NCBI GenBank assembly: GCA_002421005.1
Contig: DIJC01000014.1
Location: 374,955-438,954, forward strand
Direction: 5' to 3'
DNA from: Enterobacteriaceae bacterium UBA5654
Lineage (GTDB): Bacteria > Pseudomonadota > Gammaproteobacteria > Enterobacterales > Enterobacteriaceae
DNA length: 64,000 nt
In this document: in pieces, positions 9,543 through 18,548 of the stretch
Numbering within the stretch: position 1 is the first letter of the stretch
Layout: the number at the start of each line of letters is the position of its first letter
Notes under the pieces: model-generated
Database searches by the model: none
Told to the model about the DNA's origin: nothing
Seen by the model: only the letters and a program-made list of their open reading frames with translations
Position numbers and translations under genes: made by a program

Positions 9543-12179
9543 TTACTCTTCGGCGTCGTCAGCAACGTCGTCGTCGGTGTCCGCTTCCGGGGCAATATCT
9601 TCATCCCCTTCCGCGACGCTACCGTCGATGGAGTCCAGTTCTTCATCATCAACTGGCTCGGCAACGCGCTGTAGCCCCACCACGTTTTCATCTTCCGCCG
9701 TGCGGATGAGGATCACGCCCTGGGTATTACGCCCTACCACGCTGATTTCCGATACGCGGGTTCGTACCAGGGTGCCAGCGTCGGTGATCATCATGATCTG
9801 GTCGCAGTCATCAACCTGCACCGCGCCCACCACGGAGCCGTTACGCTCGGTGACTTTGATCGAGATAACACCCTGCGTGCCGCGAGATTTGGTCGGGTAC
9901 TCGGTTTCTGCGGTGCGTTTGCCATAACCGTTTTGCGTCACGGTCAGGATTGCGCCTTCACCGCGCGGCACGATCAGCGAAACGACGCTATCATTTTCCG
10001 CCAGACGAATACCGCGCACGCCGGTTGCCGTACGACCCATCGCACGCACCGCGCTGTCTTTGAAGCGCACCACTTTACCCGCAGCGGAGAACAGCATGAC
10101 TTCATCCGCGCCGGAAGTCAGGTCAACGCCAATCAGCTCGTCGCCTTCGTTCAGATTCACCGCGATAATCCCGGCAGACCGTGGGCGGCTGAACTCTTTG
10201 AGTGCCGTTTTCTTCACCGTACCGCTGGCAGTCGCCATAAAGACGTTGACGCCCTCTTCGTACTCGCGCACCGGCAGGATAGCGGTGATACGTTCGTTCG
10301 CTTCCAGCGGCAGCAGGTTAACGATAGGACGACCACGCGCGCCACGGCTCGCTTCTGGCAGCTGATACACTTTCATCCAGTACAGACGTCCACGGCTGGA
10401 GAAGCAGAGGATAGTGTCATGGGTGTTCGCCACCAGCAGGCGGTCAATAAAGTCTTCTTCTTTAATGCGGGCGGCTGATTTCCCTTTGCCACCGCGACGC
10501 TGGGCTTCGTAATCGGTCAGCGGCTGATACTTCACGTAGCCCTGATGCGACAGCGTAACCACTACGTCTTCCTGGCTAATCAGATCTTCGATATTGATAT
10601 CGGCGCTGTTAGCAGTGATTTCGGTGCGGCGCTCATCGCCAAACTGTTCGCGTACCAGTTCCAGCTCTTCGCGGATCACTTCCATCAGGCGATCGGCGCT
10701 GCCGAGGATGTGCAGCAGTTCAGCGATTTGTTCCAGCAGCTCTTTGTATTCGTCGAGCAGTTTTTCATGCTCAAGGCCGGTCAGCTTTTGCAGACGCAGA
10801 TCCAGAATCGCCTGGGCCTGCTGTTCGGTCAGGTAGTATTGACCGTCGCGCACGCCAAATTCCGGCTCCAGCCATTCCGGGCGCGCGGCGTCATCGCCCG
10901 CACGTTCCAGCATCGCAGAAACGTTGCCCAGATCCCATGAACGCGCGATCAGCCCTGCTTTCGCTTCCGCCGGGGTCGGCGCACGGCGGATCAGTTCGAT
11001 AATCGGATCGATATTCGCCAGCGCAATCGCCAGCGCTTCGAGGATATGCGCACGGTCACGGGCTTTACGCAGTTCAAAAATGGTACGACGGGTCACGACT
11101 TCACGGCGGTGACGCACGAACGCGGAAAGAATATCTTTCAGGTTCATGATCTTCGGCTGACCGTGATGCAGCGCAACCATGTTGATGCCGAAGGAAACCT
11201 GAAGCTGGGTCTGCGAATAGAGGTTGTTCAGCACCACTTCGCCTACCGCATCGCGTTTCACTTCAATGACGATGCGCATCCCGTCTTTATCAGACTCGTC
11301 GCGCAGCGCGCTAATGCCTTCAACGCGTTTATCCTTAACCAGCTCGGCGATTTTCTCAATCAGGCGCGCTTTGTTCACCTGATAGGGAATTTCGTGGACG
11401 ATGATGGTTTCGCGACCGGTTTTGGCATCGGCTTCCACTTCTGCGCGGGCGCGAATGTAGATTTTGCCGCGACCGGTGCGGTAGGCTTCTTCAATACCGC
11501 GACGGCCGTTAATAATGGCGGCGGTCGGGAAATCCGGCCCCGGAATGTGTTCCATCAGCCCTTCAATGCTGATGTCTTCATCGTCAATGTAGGCCAGGCA
11601 GCCGTTGATCACTTCCGTCAGGTTGTGCGGCGGAATGTTGGTCGCCATCCCGACCGCGATACCGGACGAGCCGTTGACCAGCAGGTTAGGAATTTTGGTC
11701 GGCATGACGTCAGGAATGCGTTCCGTTCCGTCATAGTTATCAACGAAATCGACCGTTTCTTTTTCCAGGTCAGCCATCAGCTCGTGGGCGATTTTCGACA
11801 TACGGATTTCCGTATAACGCATCGCTGCGGCGGAGTCGCCGTCTACCGAGCCAAAGTTACCCTGGCCGTCGACCAGCATATAACGTAAGGAGAAAGGCTG
11901 CGCCATACGCACGATGGTGTCGTAAACGGCGGTATCACCATGAGGGTGGTATTTACCGATAACATCACCAACGACACGGGCAGATTTTTTATAGGCTTTA
12001 TTCCAGTCATTGCCCAATACGTTCATGGCGTAAAGTACGCGACGGTGTACCGGCTTCAGGCCATCTCGGACGTCTGGCAGCGCACGGCCAACAATGACCG
12101 ACATCGCATAATCCAGATAGGAGCTCTTCAGCTCTTCCTCGATGTTAACCGGTGTAATTTCTCTCGCAAGGTCGCTCAT
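9543..12179 (-). CDS. gyrA: DNA gyrase subunit A
   Basis: Catalytic subunit of DNA gyrase (A2B2 with GyrB), which introduces negative supercoils using a double-strand break held by tyrosyl-DNA links. The 878-residue protein shows the catalytic Tyr122 in AAMRYTE, the quinolone-resistance region with Thr83 and Asp87 in HPHGDTAVYD, and the GyrA-box QRRGGKG near 560. The C-terminal pinwheel domain ends in a long acidic tail. Position 83 is Ser in E. coli; Thr is the natural residue in several susceptible Enterobacteriaceae, so this is not by itself a resistance mutation. Asp87 is wild type. It is divergent from ubiG, as in E. coli. Confidence 0.98.
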   Translation of the reverse strand: MSDLAREITPVNIEEELKSSYLDYAMSVIVGRALPDVRDGLKPVHRRVLYAMNVLGNDWNKAYKKSARVVGDVIGKYHPHGDTAVYDTIVRMAQPFSLRYMLVDGQGNFGSVDGDSAAAMRYTEIRMSKIAHELMADLEKETVDFVDNYDGTERIPDVMPTKIPNLLVNGSSGIAVGMATNIPPHNLTEVINGCLAYIDDEDISIEGLMEHIPGPDFPTAAIINGRRGIEEAYRTGRGKIYIRARAEVEADAKTGRETIIVHEIPYQVNKARLIEKIAELVKDKRVEGISALRDESDKDGMRIVIEVKRDAVGEVVLNNLYSQTQLQVSFGINMVALHHGQPKIMNLKDILSAFVRHRREVVTRRTIFELRKARDRAHILEALAIALANIDPIIELIRRAPTPAEAKAGLIARSWDLGNVSAMLERAGDDAARPEWLEPEFGVRDGQYYLTEQQAQAILDLRLQKLTGLEHEKLLDEYKELLEQIAELLHILGSADRLMEVIREELELVREQFGDERRTEITANSADINIEDLISQEDVVVTLSHQGYVKYQPLTDYEAQRRGGKGKSAARIKEEDFIDRLLVANTHDTILCFSSRGRLYWMKVYQLPEASRGARGRPIVNLLPLEANERITAILPVREYEEGVNVFMATASGTVKKTALKEFSRPRSAGIIAVNLNEGDELIGVDLTSGADEVMLFSAAGKVVRFKDSAVRAMGRTATGVRGIRLAENDSVVSLIVPRGEGAILTVTQNGYGKRTAETEYPTKSRGTQGVISIKVTERNGSVVGAVQVDDCDQIMMITDAGTLVRTRVSEISVVGRNTQGVILIRTAEDENVVGLQRVAEPVDDEELDSIDGSVAEGDEDIAPEADTDDDVADDAEE

Positions 12180-12325
12180 CTAACCGCTATCCCTCTACTG
12201 TATCCCGGATTCAAAGGTCGCAAATTATAACACAGTCGTATTAAGAGAGGTAAACCAATACAGTTTATTCATGCCTGCCAGCTGATATACTCGAACCACT
12301 TGCCAAATAAGGAGTAGAAGCGCCA

Positions 12326-13054
12326 ATGAATGCCGAAAAATCGTCAGTGGCTCACAACGTCGACCATCAAGAGATCGCTAAATTCGAAGCCGTTGCGTCA
12401 CGCTGGTGGGATCTGGAAGGTGAATTTAAGCCGCTGCACCGTATTAACCCGCTGCGTCTGGGATACATTGCCGAGCGTTCAGGCGGCCTGTTTGGTAAAA
12501 AGGTGCTGGACGTCGGCTGCGGCGGCGGGATCCTCGCGGAAAGCATGGCGCGGGAAGGCGCAACGGTCACCGGGCTGGATATGGGCGCGGAACCGTTGCA
12601 GGTCGCCCGGCTGCACGCGCTGGAATCCGGCGTGCAGATTGATTACGTGCAGGAAACGGTGGAAGAGCACGCCGCCAAATACGCACAGCAATATGACGTG
12701 GTGACCTGTATGGAAATGCTGGAGCACGTGCCGGACCCGCAGTCGGTGGTCAACGCCTGCGCCCGGCTGGTGAAGCCCGGCGGCCACGTTTTCTTCTCTA
12801 CCATTAACCGTAACGGTAAAGCCTGGCTGATGGCCGTGGTCGGTGCGGAGTACGTGCTGCGGATGGTGCCGAAAGGCACTCACGACGCGAAGAAATTTAT
12901 TCGCCCCTCTGAGTTGCTGGGCTGGGTCGACGAAACCGTGCTGAAAGAAGTGCATATGACCGGTTTACATTACAACCCGCTGAGCAATACTTTTAAGCTC
13001 GCGCCGGGCGTTGATGTTAACTATATGTTGCATACCACTGCTAAAAACGACTGA
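12326..13054 (+). CDS. ubiG: Ubiquinone biosynthesis O-methyltransferase UbiG
   Basis: SAM-dependent methyltransferase that carries out both O-methylations of ubiquinone synthesis (2-polyprenyl-6-hydroxyphenol and 3-demethylubiquinol). The 242-residue protein has the class I SAM-binding motif VLDVGCGGGILAESMA at about 60-75, the acidic loop GLDMG near 82, and motif DVVTCMEMLEHVPDP near 125-139. E. coli UbiG has 240 residues. The start follows AAGGAG. The divergent gyrA lies 146 bases away, and the gene ends 341 bases before nrdA. The yfaL autotransporter found at this spot in E. coli is missing. Confidence 0.97.
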   Translation: MNAEKSSVAHNVDHQEIAKFEAVASRWWDLEGEFKPLHRINPLRLGYIAERSGGLFGKKVLDVGCGGGILAESMAREGATVTGLDMGAEPLQVARLHALESGVQIDYVQETVEEHAAKYAQQYDVVTCMEMLEHVPDPQSVVNACARLVKPGGHVFFSTINRNGKAWLMAVVGAEYVLRMVPKGTHDAKKFIRPSELLGWVDETVLKEVHMTGLHYNPLSNTFKLAPGVDVNYMLHTTAKND

Positions 13055-13077
13055 CGTTAGAACTTTTCCTGCTAAAG

Positions 13078-13106
13078 ATTGCGCGACCTCGCGTTGCGCA
13101 ATTTCT
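13078..13106 (+). terminator. Probable terminator of ubiG
   Basis: An ATTGCGC / GCGCAAT stem (13078-13084 with 13096-13102) with an 11-base loop follows ubiG, with a short T-rich tail (TTCTT). Position is right but the tail is weak. Confidence 0.5.
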
Positions 13107-13272
13107 TATCCGTAGAAGAAAGCAGCATTCGATCAAAATTTCTATTTTTTTTGTACCTGGTTGACATCCCCTCCAGGCCAGATGGGACGTGCTTTTTACC
13201 TTTGTTACGCTTTTGCAACATCAAATTCATACCAAAATCAACTCTTGTGCTGAAAAGAATCCTTACTAGAAT

Positions 13273-13359
13273 ACTCACCATATAGCGTTCAATTTATCCA
13301 TCACCCCCTATATATAGTATTTATCCACAGAGTTAGTCACAGCGACGTTTTGTGGATAA
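13273..13359 (+). promoter_or_regulatory. nrdA regulatory region: NrdR-like boxes and two DnaA boxes
   Basis: Two AT-rich near-palindromes, ACTCACCATATAGCGT (13273-13288) and CCCTATATATAGTAT (within 13305-13320), lie 32 bases apart. That is the three-turn spacing typical of paired NrdR boxes. The second is the better match to the TATATA-centred consensus. Directly downstream are two exact DnaA boxes in opposite orientation: TTATCCACA at 13321-13329 and TGTGGATAA at 13351-13359. In E. coli nrdAB is repressed by NrdR and controlled by DnaA at comparable sites. The DnaA boxes are read directly; the first NrdR box is a weaker match. Confidence 0.75.
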
Positions 13360-13395
13360 GCGGGGGACATTTTTTCACGGACAGGTAAAAAATAC

Positions 13396-15681
13396 ATGAA
13401 TCAAAGTCTGCTGGTGACAAAGCGTGACGGTAGCACCGAGCGCATCAATCTCGACAAAATCCATCGCGTGCTGGATTGGGCAGCAGATGGGCTGAACAAC
13501 GTCTCGATTTCGCAGGTGGAGCTGCGTTCTCATATCCAGTTTTACGACGGGATCAAAACGTCCGATATCCACGAGACGATTATCAAGGCCGCAGCCGATC
13601 TGATCTCCCGCGATGCCCCGGATTACCAGTACCTGGCCGCGCGCCTGGCGATTTTCCACCTGCGTAAAAAAGCCTACGGGGAGTTTGAGCCACCCGCGCT
13701 CTACAACCACGTCACCAGAATGGTAGAGATGGGAAAATACGATAGCCATCTGCTGGAAGACTACACGGAAGAAGAGTTCGCGCAGATGGATTCGTTCATC
13801 GTCCACGACCGCGATATGACCTTCTCCTACGCGGCCGTAAAGCAGCTTGAAGGCAAATACCTGGCGCAGAACCGCGTCACCGGTGAAATCTACGAAAGCG
13901 CCCAGTTCCTGTACATCCTGGTGGCGGCCTGCCTGTTCTCCAACTATCCGCGTGAAACCCGTCTGGATTACGTGAAGCGTTTTTATGACGCGGTTTCTAC
14001 GTTCAAAATTTCGCTGCCGACGCCGATCATGTCCGGCGTGCGCACCCCGACCCGCCAGTTCAGCTCCTGCGTGCTCATTGAGTGCGGCGACAGCCTCGAC
14101 TCTATTAACGCCACCTCCAGCGCGATTGTGAAATATGTTTCCCAGCGCGCAGGCATCGGCATTAACGCGGGGCGAATTCGCGCGCTGGGTAGCCCGATTC
14201 GCGGCGGTGAAGCGTTCCATACCGGCTGTATTCCGTTCTATAAACACTTCCAGACCGCAGTGAAATCCTGCTCGCAGGGCGGCGTGCGCGGCGGTGCGGC
14301 AACGCTGTTTTACCCGATGTGGCATCTGGAAGTGGAAAGCCTGCTGGTGCTGAAAAACAACCGTGGCGTTGAAGGCAACCGCGTGCGTCACATGGACTAC
14401 GGCGTCCAGATTAACAAGCTGATGTACACCCGCCTGCTGAAAGGCGAAGACATCACGCTGTTCAGCCCGTCCGACGTGCCGGGTCTGTATGACGCTTTCT
14501 TCGCCGATCAGGACGAATTCGAACGCCTGTACACCCGTTATGAAAAAGACGACAGCATTCGTAAGCAGCGTATCAAAGCCGTTGAGCTGTTCTCGCTGAT
14601 GATGCAGGAACGCGCCTCCACCGGTCGTATCTACATTCAGAACGTGGACCACTGCAACACCCACAGCCCGTTCGATCCGCAGATCGCCCCGGTGCGCCAG
14701 TCCAACCTGTGCCTGGAAATTGCGCTGCCCACCAAACCGCTGCTCGACGTTAACGACGAAAACGGTGAAATTGCCCTGTGTACGCTTTCCGCCTTCAACC
14801 TCGGCGCGATCAAAAACCTCGACGAGCTGGAAGATCTGGCGGTCCTCGCCGTGCGTGCGCTGGATGCACTGCTTGATTATCAGGATTACCCGATCCCGGC
14901 GGCAAAACGCGGGGCGATGGGTCGTCGCACGCTGGGTATTGGCGTCATTAACTTCGCTTACTACCTGGCGAAACACGGCGTGCGCTACTCTGATGGCAGC
15001 GCCAACAACCTGACGCATAAAACGTTCGAAGCCATTCAGTATTACCTGCTGAAAGCCTCTAACGAGCTGGCAAAAGAACAAGGTGCCTGCCCGTGGTTCA
15101 ATGAAACCACCTATGCGAAAGGCATTCTGCCGACCGATACCTATAAGAAAGATCTCGATAGCATCGCCAACGAGCCGCTGCATTACGACTGGGAAACGCT
15201 GCGTGAATCCATCAAAACCCACGGTCTGCGTAACTCCACGCTCTCCGCGCTGATGCCGTCCGAGACCTCTTCGCAAATTTCGAACGCCACCAACGGTATT
15301 GAGCCGCCGCGCGGTCACGTCAGCATTAAAGCGTCGAAAGACGGCATTCTGCGTCAGGTGGTGCCGGACTACGAGCATCTGAAAAACGATTACGAGCTGC
15401 TGTGGGAAATGCCGAATAACGACGGCTACCTGCAACTGGTCGGGATTATGCAGAAGTTCATCGATCAGTCGATTTCTGCAAATACCAACTACGATCCGAC
15501 GCGTTTCCCGTCCGGGAAAGTGCCGATGCAACAATTGCTGAAAGATCTGCTCACCGCCTACAAATTTGGCGTGAAGACCCTGTACTATCAGAACACCCGC
15601 GACGGTGCCGAAGATGCGCAGGACGATCTGGCCCCTTCTATTCAGGATGATGGCTGCGAAAGCGGCGCATGTAAGATCTGA
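13396..15681 (+). CDS. nrdA: Ribonucleoside-diphosphate reductase 1, alpha subunit
   Basis: Large catalytic subunit (R1) of class Ia ribonucleotide reductase, reducing NDPs to dNDPs with the radical supplied by NrdB. The product has 761 residues, the same as E. coli. The N-terminal ATP-cone (about 5-95) that senses ATP/dATP begins VTKRDGSTERINLDKIHRVL. Active-site cysteines are recognisable in RQFSSCVLIECGD, in QSNLCLEI, and in IALCTLSAFNLG, and the flexible C-terminal tail CESGACKI carries the redox-shuttle cysteine pair. The ATG at 13396 follows a weak ribosome site. It heads the nrdA-nrdB-yfaE operon, with NrdR/DnaA-type sites upstream. Confidence 0.98.
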   Translation: MNQSLLVTKRDGSTERINLDKIHRVLDWAADGLNNVSISQVELRSHIQFYDGIKTSDIHETIIKAAADLISRDAPDYQYLAARLAIFHLRKKAYGEFEPPALYNHVTRMVEMGKYDSHLLEDYTEEEFAQMDSFIVHDRDMTFSYAAVKQLEGKYLAQNRVTGEIYESAQFLYILVAACLFSNYPRETRLDYVKRFYDAVSTFKISLPTPIMSGVRTPTRQFSSCVLIECGDSLDSINATSSAIVKYVSQRAGIGINAGRIRALGSPIRGGEAFHTGCIPFYKHFQTAVKSCSQGGVRGGAATLFYPMWHLEVESLLVLKNNRGVEGNRVRHMDYGVQINKLMYTRLLKGEDITLFSPSDVPGLYDAFFADQDEFERLYTRYEKDDSIRKQRIKAVELFSLMMQERASTGRIYIQNVDHCNTHSPFDPQIAPVRQSNLCLEIALPTKPLLDVNDENGEIALCTLSAFNLGAIKNLDELEDLAVLAVRALDALLDYQDYPIPAAKRGAMGRRTLGIGVINFAYYLAKHGVRYSDGSANNLTHKTFEAIQYYLLKASNELAKEQGACPWFNETTYAKGILPTDTYKKDLDSIANEPLHYDWETLRESIKTHGLRNSTLSALMPSETSSQISNATNGIEPPRGHVSIKASKDGILRQVVPDYEHLKNDYELLWEMPNNDGYLQLVGIMQKFIDQSISANTNYDPTRFPSGKVPMQQLLKDLLTAYKFGVKTLYYQNTRDGAEDAQDDLAPSIQDDGCESGACKI

Positions 15682-15693
15682 TCCAGCCGCTGT

Positions 15694-15722
15694 GGAGGAA
15701 GGAGCGCAAACGCTCCTCCTCC
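15694..15722 (+). repeat. Strong hairpin in the nrdA-nrdB spacer
   Basis: The 92-base spacer contains GGAGCG CAAA CGCTCC (15701-15716), extended outwards by GGAGGA/TCCTCC (15694-15699 with 15717-15722) with one bulged A, giving about 12 pairs. No T-run follows, so it is not a classical terminator. It could stabilise nrdA mRNA or tune the NrdA:NrdB ratio. The neighbouring CTCCGGCTCTCTCCCCTGG resembles dispersed enterobacterial intergenic repeats. Confidence 0.65.
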
Positions 15723-15773
15723 CTCCGGCTCTCTCCCCTGGGTGAGGGATACATAAACAACAGGACACACCTA

Positions 15774-16904
15774 ATGGCCTATACCACTTTTTCACAGACG
15801 AAAAATAACCAGTTGCTGGAACCGATGTTTTTCGGCCAGCCGGTGAACGTAGCGCGCTACGATCAGCAAAAATATGACATCTTCGAAAAGCTGATCGAAA
15901 AACAACTTTCCTTTTTCTGGCGTCCTGAAGAAGTTGACGTTTCCCGCGACCGTATCGACTACCAGGCGTTGCCGGAACATGAAAAACATATTTTCATCAG
16001 CAACCTGAAATACCAGACGCTGCTGGATTCCATCCAGGGTCGTAGCCCGAACGTCGCGCTGCTGCCGCTGATTTCAATCCCGGAGCTGGAAACCTGGGTT
16101 GAAACCTGGGCGTTCTCCGAGACGATCCACTCGCGCTCTTACACCCATATCATCCGTAATATCGTTAACGATCCGGCGATTGTTTTCGACGATATCGTAA
16201 CCAACGAACAGATCCAGAAACGCGCGGAAGGTATTTCTCACTACTACGACGATCTGATCGCGATGACCAGCTACTGGCATCTGCTGGGCGAAGGCACGCA
16301 CCAGGTAAACGGTAAAACCGTTACCGTTAATCTGCGCGAGCTGAAGAAAAAGCTGTATCTGTGCCTGATGAGCGTTAACGCACTGGAAGCGATCCGTTTC
16401 TACGTCAGCTTTGCCTGCTCCTTCGCTTTCGCCGAGCGCGAGCTGATGGAAGGCAACGCCAAGATCATCCGCCTGATTGCCCGCGATGAAGCGCTGCATC
16501 TGACCGGTACCCAGCATATGCTGAACCTGCTGCGTTCCGGCAGCGACGATCCCGAAATGGCGGAGATTGCGCAGGAGTGTAAGCAGGAGTGCTATGACCT
16601 GTTCGTCCACGCGGCGCTTCAGGAAAAAGAGTGGGCTGGCTATCTGTTCCGCGACGGCTCAATGATTGGCCTGAACAAAGATATTCTGTGCCAGTATATC
16701 GAGTACATCACCAATATCCGTATGCAGGCAGTGGGCCTCGATCTGCCGTTCCAGACCCGCTCGAATCCGATCCCGTGGATCAACACCTGGCTGGTGTCCG
16801 ATAACGTTCAGGTCGCGCCGCAGGAAGTGGAAGTCAGCTCCTATCTGGTCGGTCAGATCGACTCGGAAGTTAACACCGACGATTTAAGCGATTTCCAGCT
16901 CTGA
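15774..16904 (+). CDS. nrdB: Ribonucleoside-diphosphate reductase 1, beta subunit
   Basis: Small subunit (R2) holding the diferric-tyrosyl radical cofactor of class Ia ribonucleotide reductase. The protein has 376 residues, equal to E. coli. The radical tyrosine sits in SETIHSRSYTHI (Tyr123 counting Met, Tyr122 in mature numbering), with iron ligands in WAFSETIHSRS, FAFAERELMEG and ARDEALHLTGTQH. The C-terminal peptide ending DDLSDFQL is the segment that docks on NrdA. The start follows an ACAGGACACACCT context. Its stop overlaps the yfaE start by one base (TGATG), indicating coupling with the cofactor-maintenance ferredoxin. Confidence 0.98.
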   Translation: MAYTTFSQTKNNQLLEPMFFGQPVNVARYDQQKYDIFEKLIEKQLSFFWRPEEVDVSRDRIDYQALPEHEKHIFISNLKYQTLLDSIQGRSPNVALLPLISIPELETWVETWAFSETIHSRSYTHIIRNIVNDPAIVFDDIVTNEQIQKRAEGISHYYDDLIAMTSYWHLLGEGTHQVNGKTVTVNLRELKKKLYLCLMSVNALEAIRFYVSFACSFAFAERELMEGNAKIIRLIARDEALHLTGTQHMLNLLRSGSDDPEMAEIAQECKQECYDLFVHAALQEKEWAGYLFRDGSMIGLNKDILCQYIEYITNIRMQAVGLDLPFQTRSNPIPWINTWLVSDNVQVAPQEVEVSSYLVGQIDSEVNTDDLSDFQL

Positions 16905-17158
16905 TGAGTCGGGTCACGCTACGCATCTCCGGCACGCATCTGCTGTGCCAGGATGAACATCCGTCGTTGCTGGCGGCGCTGGAGTTTCACCAGGTTGCGG
17001 TGGAATATCAGTGCCGCGAAGGTTACTGCGGCTCCTGCCGGATGCGTCTGGTGGCAGGTCAGGTAGAATGGTTGACCCAGCCGCTGGCGCTGGTACAGCA
17101 GGGAGAAATTTTACCCTGCTGCTGTCGGGCAAAAGGCGATATCGAACTGGATATGTAA
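16904..17158 (+). CDS. yfaE: [2Fe-2S] ferredoxin YfaE, diferric-tyrosyl cofactor maintenance
   Basis: Small plant-type ferredoxin that delivers electrons for assembly and repair of the diferric-tyrosyl radical in NrdB. The 84-residue sequence has the cluster motif Cys37-x4-Cys42-x2-Cys45 (CREGYCGSC) with the last ligand in the PCCCRAKGD segment near 72-74. It is translationally coupled to nrdB through a TGATG overlap. It is convergent with glpT across a shared hairpin; E. coli has inaA and glpQ in that gap. Confidence 0.96.
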   Translation: MSRVTLRISGTHLLCQDEHPSLLAALEFHQVAVEYQCREGYCGSCRMRLVAGQVEWLTQPLALVQQGEILPCCCRAKGDIELDM

Positions 17159-17166
17159 CCGCTTTA

Positions 17167-17189
17167 CCGGGCGGCATTGCACCGCCCGG
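17167..17189. terminator. Bidirectional hairpin between yfaE and glpT
   Basis: A perfect 8-bp CCGGGCGG / CCGCCCGG stem (17167-17174 with 17182-17189) with a seven-base loop lies in the short convergent gap. It is GC-rich and lacks a long T-run on either side. Termination of nrdAB-yfaE, of glpT or of both is likely from position. Confidence 0.65.
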
Positions 17190-17195
17190 CATGGT

Positions 17196-18548
17196 TTAAC
17201 GTCGTTTTTGCTCCAGCTGCTGATGATGCCGTTTCTCGCCGATCATCACCACAATCAGCAGCAGAACCGCCAGCACGCTGCCACCAATCATCACGATAAA
17301 TCCACCGTCCCAGCCGAAGAAGTCAACGGTGTAGCCCACAATGGCACTGGCCGCTACCGAACCGCCGAGATAACCGAACAGGCCGGTAAAACCCGCCGCC
17401 GTCCCCGCCGCTTTTTTCGGTGCCAGTTCCAGCGCGTGCAGGCCAATCAGCATGACCGGGCCGTAAATCAAAAAGCCGATGGCGATCATGCAGACCATAT
17501 CCACCGTCGGGTTGCCCGGCGGATTCAGCCAGTAAACCACCGTCGCGATGGTCACCAGGGTCATAAAGAACACCCCGGTTGCGCCACGGTTTCCCCGGAA
17601 GACTTTATCCGACATCCAGCCGCACAGCAGCGTACCGGGAATGCCCGCATATTCGTACAGGAAGTACGCCCATGAAGACTTGTCGATGGCAAAATGCTTC
17701 ACTTCCTTCAGATAGGTTGGCGACCAGTCGAGGATGCCGTAGCGCAGCAGATACACAAACACGTTGGCAATGGCGATATACCACAGCAGTTTATTGGGAA
17801 GCACGTACTGCATGAAAATCTGCTTCGCCGTCAGTTCCTGCTCCGCCTGTTCGTTGTAGTCGTCCGGGTAGTCGTTTTTATACTCTTCAATCGGCGGCAG
17901 ACCGCAGGATTGCGGAGTATCGCGCATTAACGCAAAAGCGATCATCGCGACCAGAATGGCGGCAAACGCGGGCATATACAGCGCGGCTTTCCAGTCGTTA
18001 AACCACGCCATTCCCAGCAGGAACAGCAGCGGAGGAATACCGCCGCCAACGTTATGTGCACAGTTCCACACCGACACAATGCCGCCACGCTCTTTTTGCG
18101 ACCACCAGTGAACCATTGTGCGCCCGCACGGCGGCCAGCCCATTCCCTGGAACCAGCCGCAGACAAACAGCAGCACAAACATAATCGCGATGCTGGACGT
18201 TGCCCACGGGACAAAGCCCATAAACAGCATCACCGCCGCTGCCAGGATCAAACCGGCAGGCAGAAACACGCGTGGATTCGACCGGTCGGATACCGAACCC
18301 ATAATGAATTTTGAGAAACCGTAGGCGATGGAGATGCCGGACAGGGCAAAACCCAAATCGCCACGCGAAAAACCCTGCTCGACCAGATACGGCATGGCCA
18401 GCGCAAAGTTTTTGCGCACCAGATAGTAAGCAGCGTAACCAAAGAAAATCCCCAGGAAAATCTGCCAGCGCAGACGGCGGTAAACCGGGTCAATTTCCGC
18501 AGCGGGCAGACGCGCCCGGTGAGGGGCAGGTTTAAAAATACTGAGCAT
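17196..18548 (-). CDS. glpT: sn-glycerol-3-phosphate/phosphate antiporter GlpT
   Basis: Major-facilitator transporter of the organophosphate:phosphate antiporter family. It imports glycerol-3-phosphate, and also fosfomycin, in exchange for inorganic phosphate. I place the start at 18548 (MLSIFKPAPH), giving 450 residues as against 452 in E. coli. An upstream in-frame ATG at 18566 would add only MATEAI. Twelve membrane segments are expected. Substrate-binding arginines are seen at Arg45 (YYLVRKNF) and in LLRYGILDW, and the family segment LVPWAT/GWFQGMGWPPCGRT-like is intact. It is divergent from glpABC and shares GlpR-type operators. The usual partner glpQ, a periplasmic glycerophosphodiesterase, is absent downstream. 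Confidence 0.97.
   Translation of the reverse strand: MLSIFKPAPHRARLPAAEIDPVYRRLRWQIFLGIFFGYAAYYLVRKNFALAMPYLVEQGFSRGDLGFALSGISIAYGFSKFIMGSVSDRSNPRVFLPAGLILAAAVMLFMGFVPWATSSIAIMFVLLFVCGWFQGMGWPPCGRTMVHWWSQKERGGIVSVWNCAHNVGGGIPPLLFLLGMAWFNDWKAALYMPAFAAILVAMIAFALMRDTPQSCGLPPIEEYKNDYPDDYNEQAEQELTAKQIFMQYVLPNKLLWYIAIANVFVYLLRYGILDWSPTYLKEVKHFAIDKSSWAYFLYEYAGIPGTLLCGWMSDKVFRGNRGATGVFFMTLVTIATVVYWLNPPGNPTVDMVCMIAIGFLIYGPVMLIGLHALELAPKKAAGTAAGFTGLFGYLGGSVAASAIVGYTVDFFGWDGGFIVMIGGSVLAVLLLIVVMIGEKRHHQQLEQKRR

Noticed and set aside
11921..11950. GyrA Thr83 read as a quinolone-resistance mutation
   Set aside because: Thr83 is the native residue in several susceptible Enterobacteriaceae, and Asp87 is unchanged.
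13375..15795. Very long open frame antisense to nrdA
   Set aside because: It is a by-product of GC-rich codon use in nrdA. The sense protein is a full-length, motif-complete NrdA, and the antisense product has low-complexity Arg/Val/His-rich sequence with no recognisable family.
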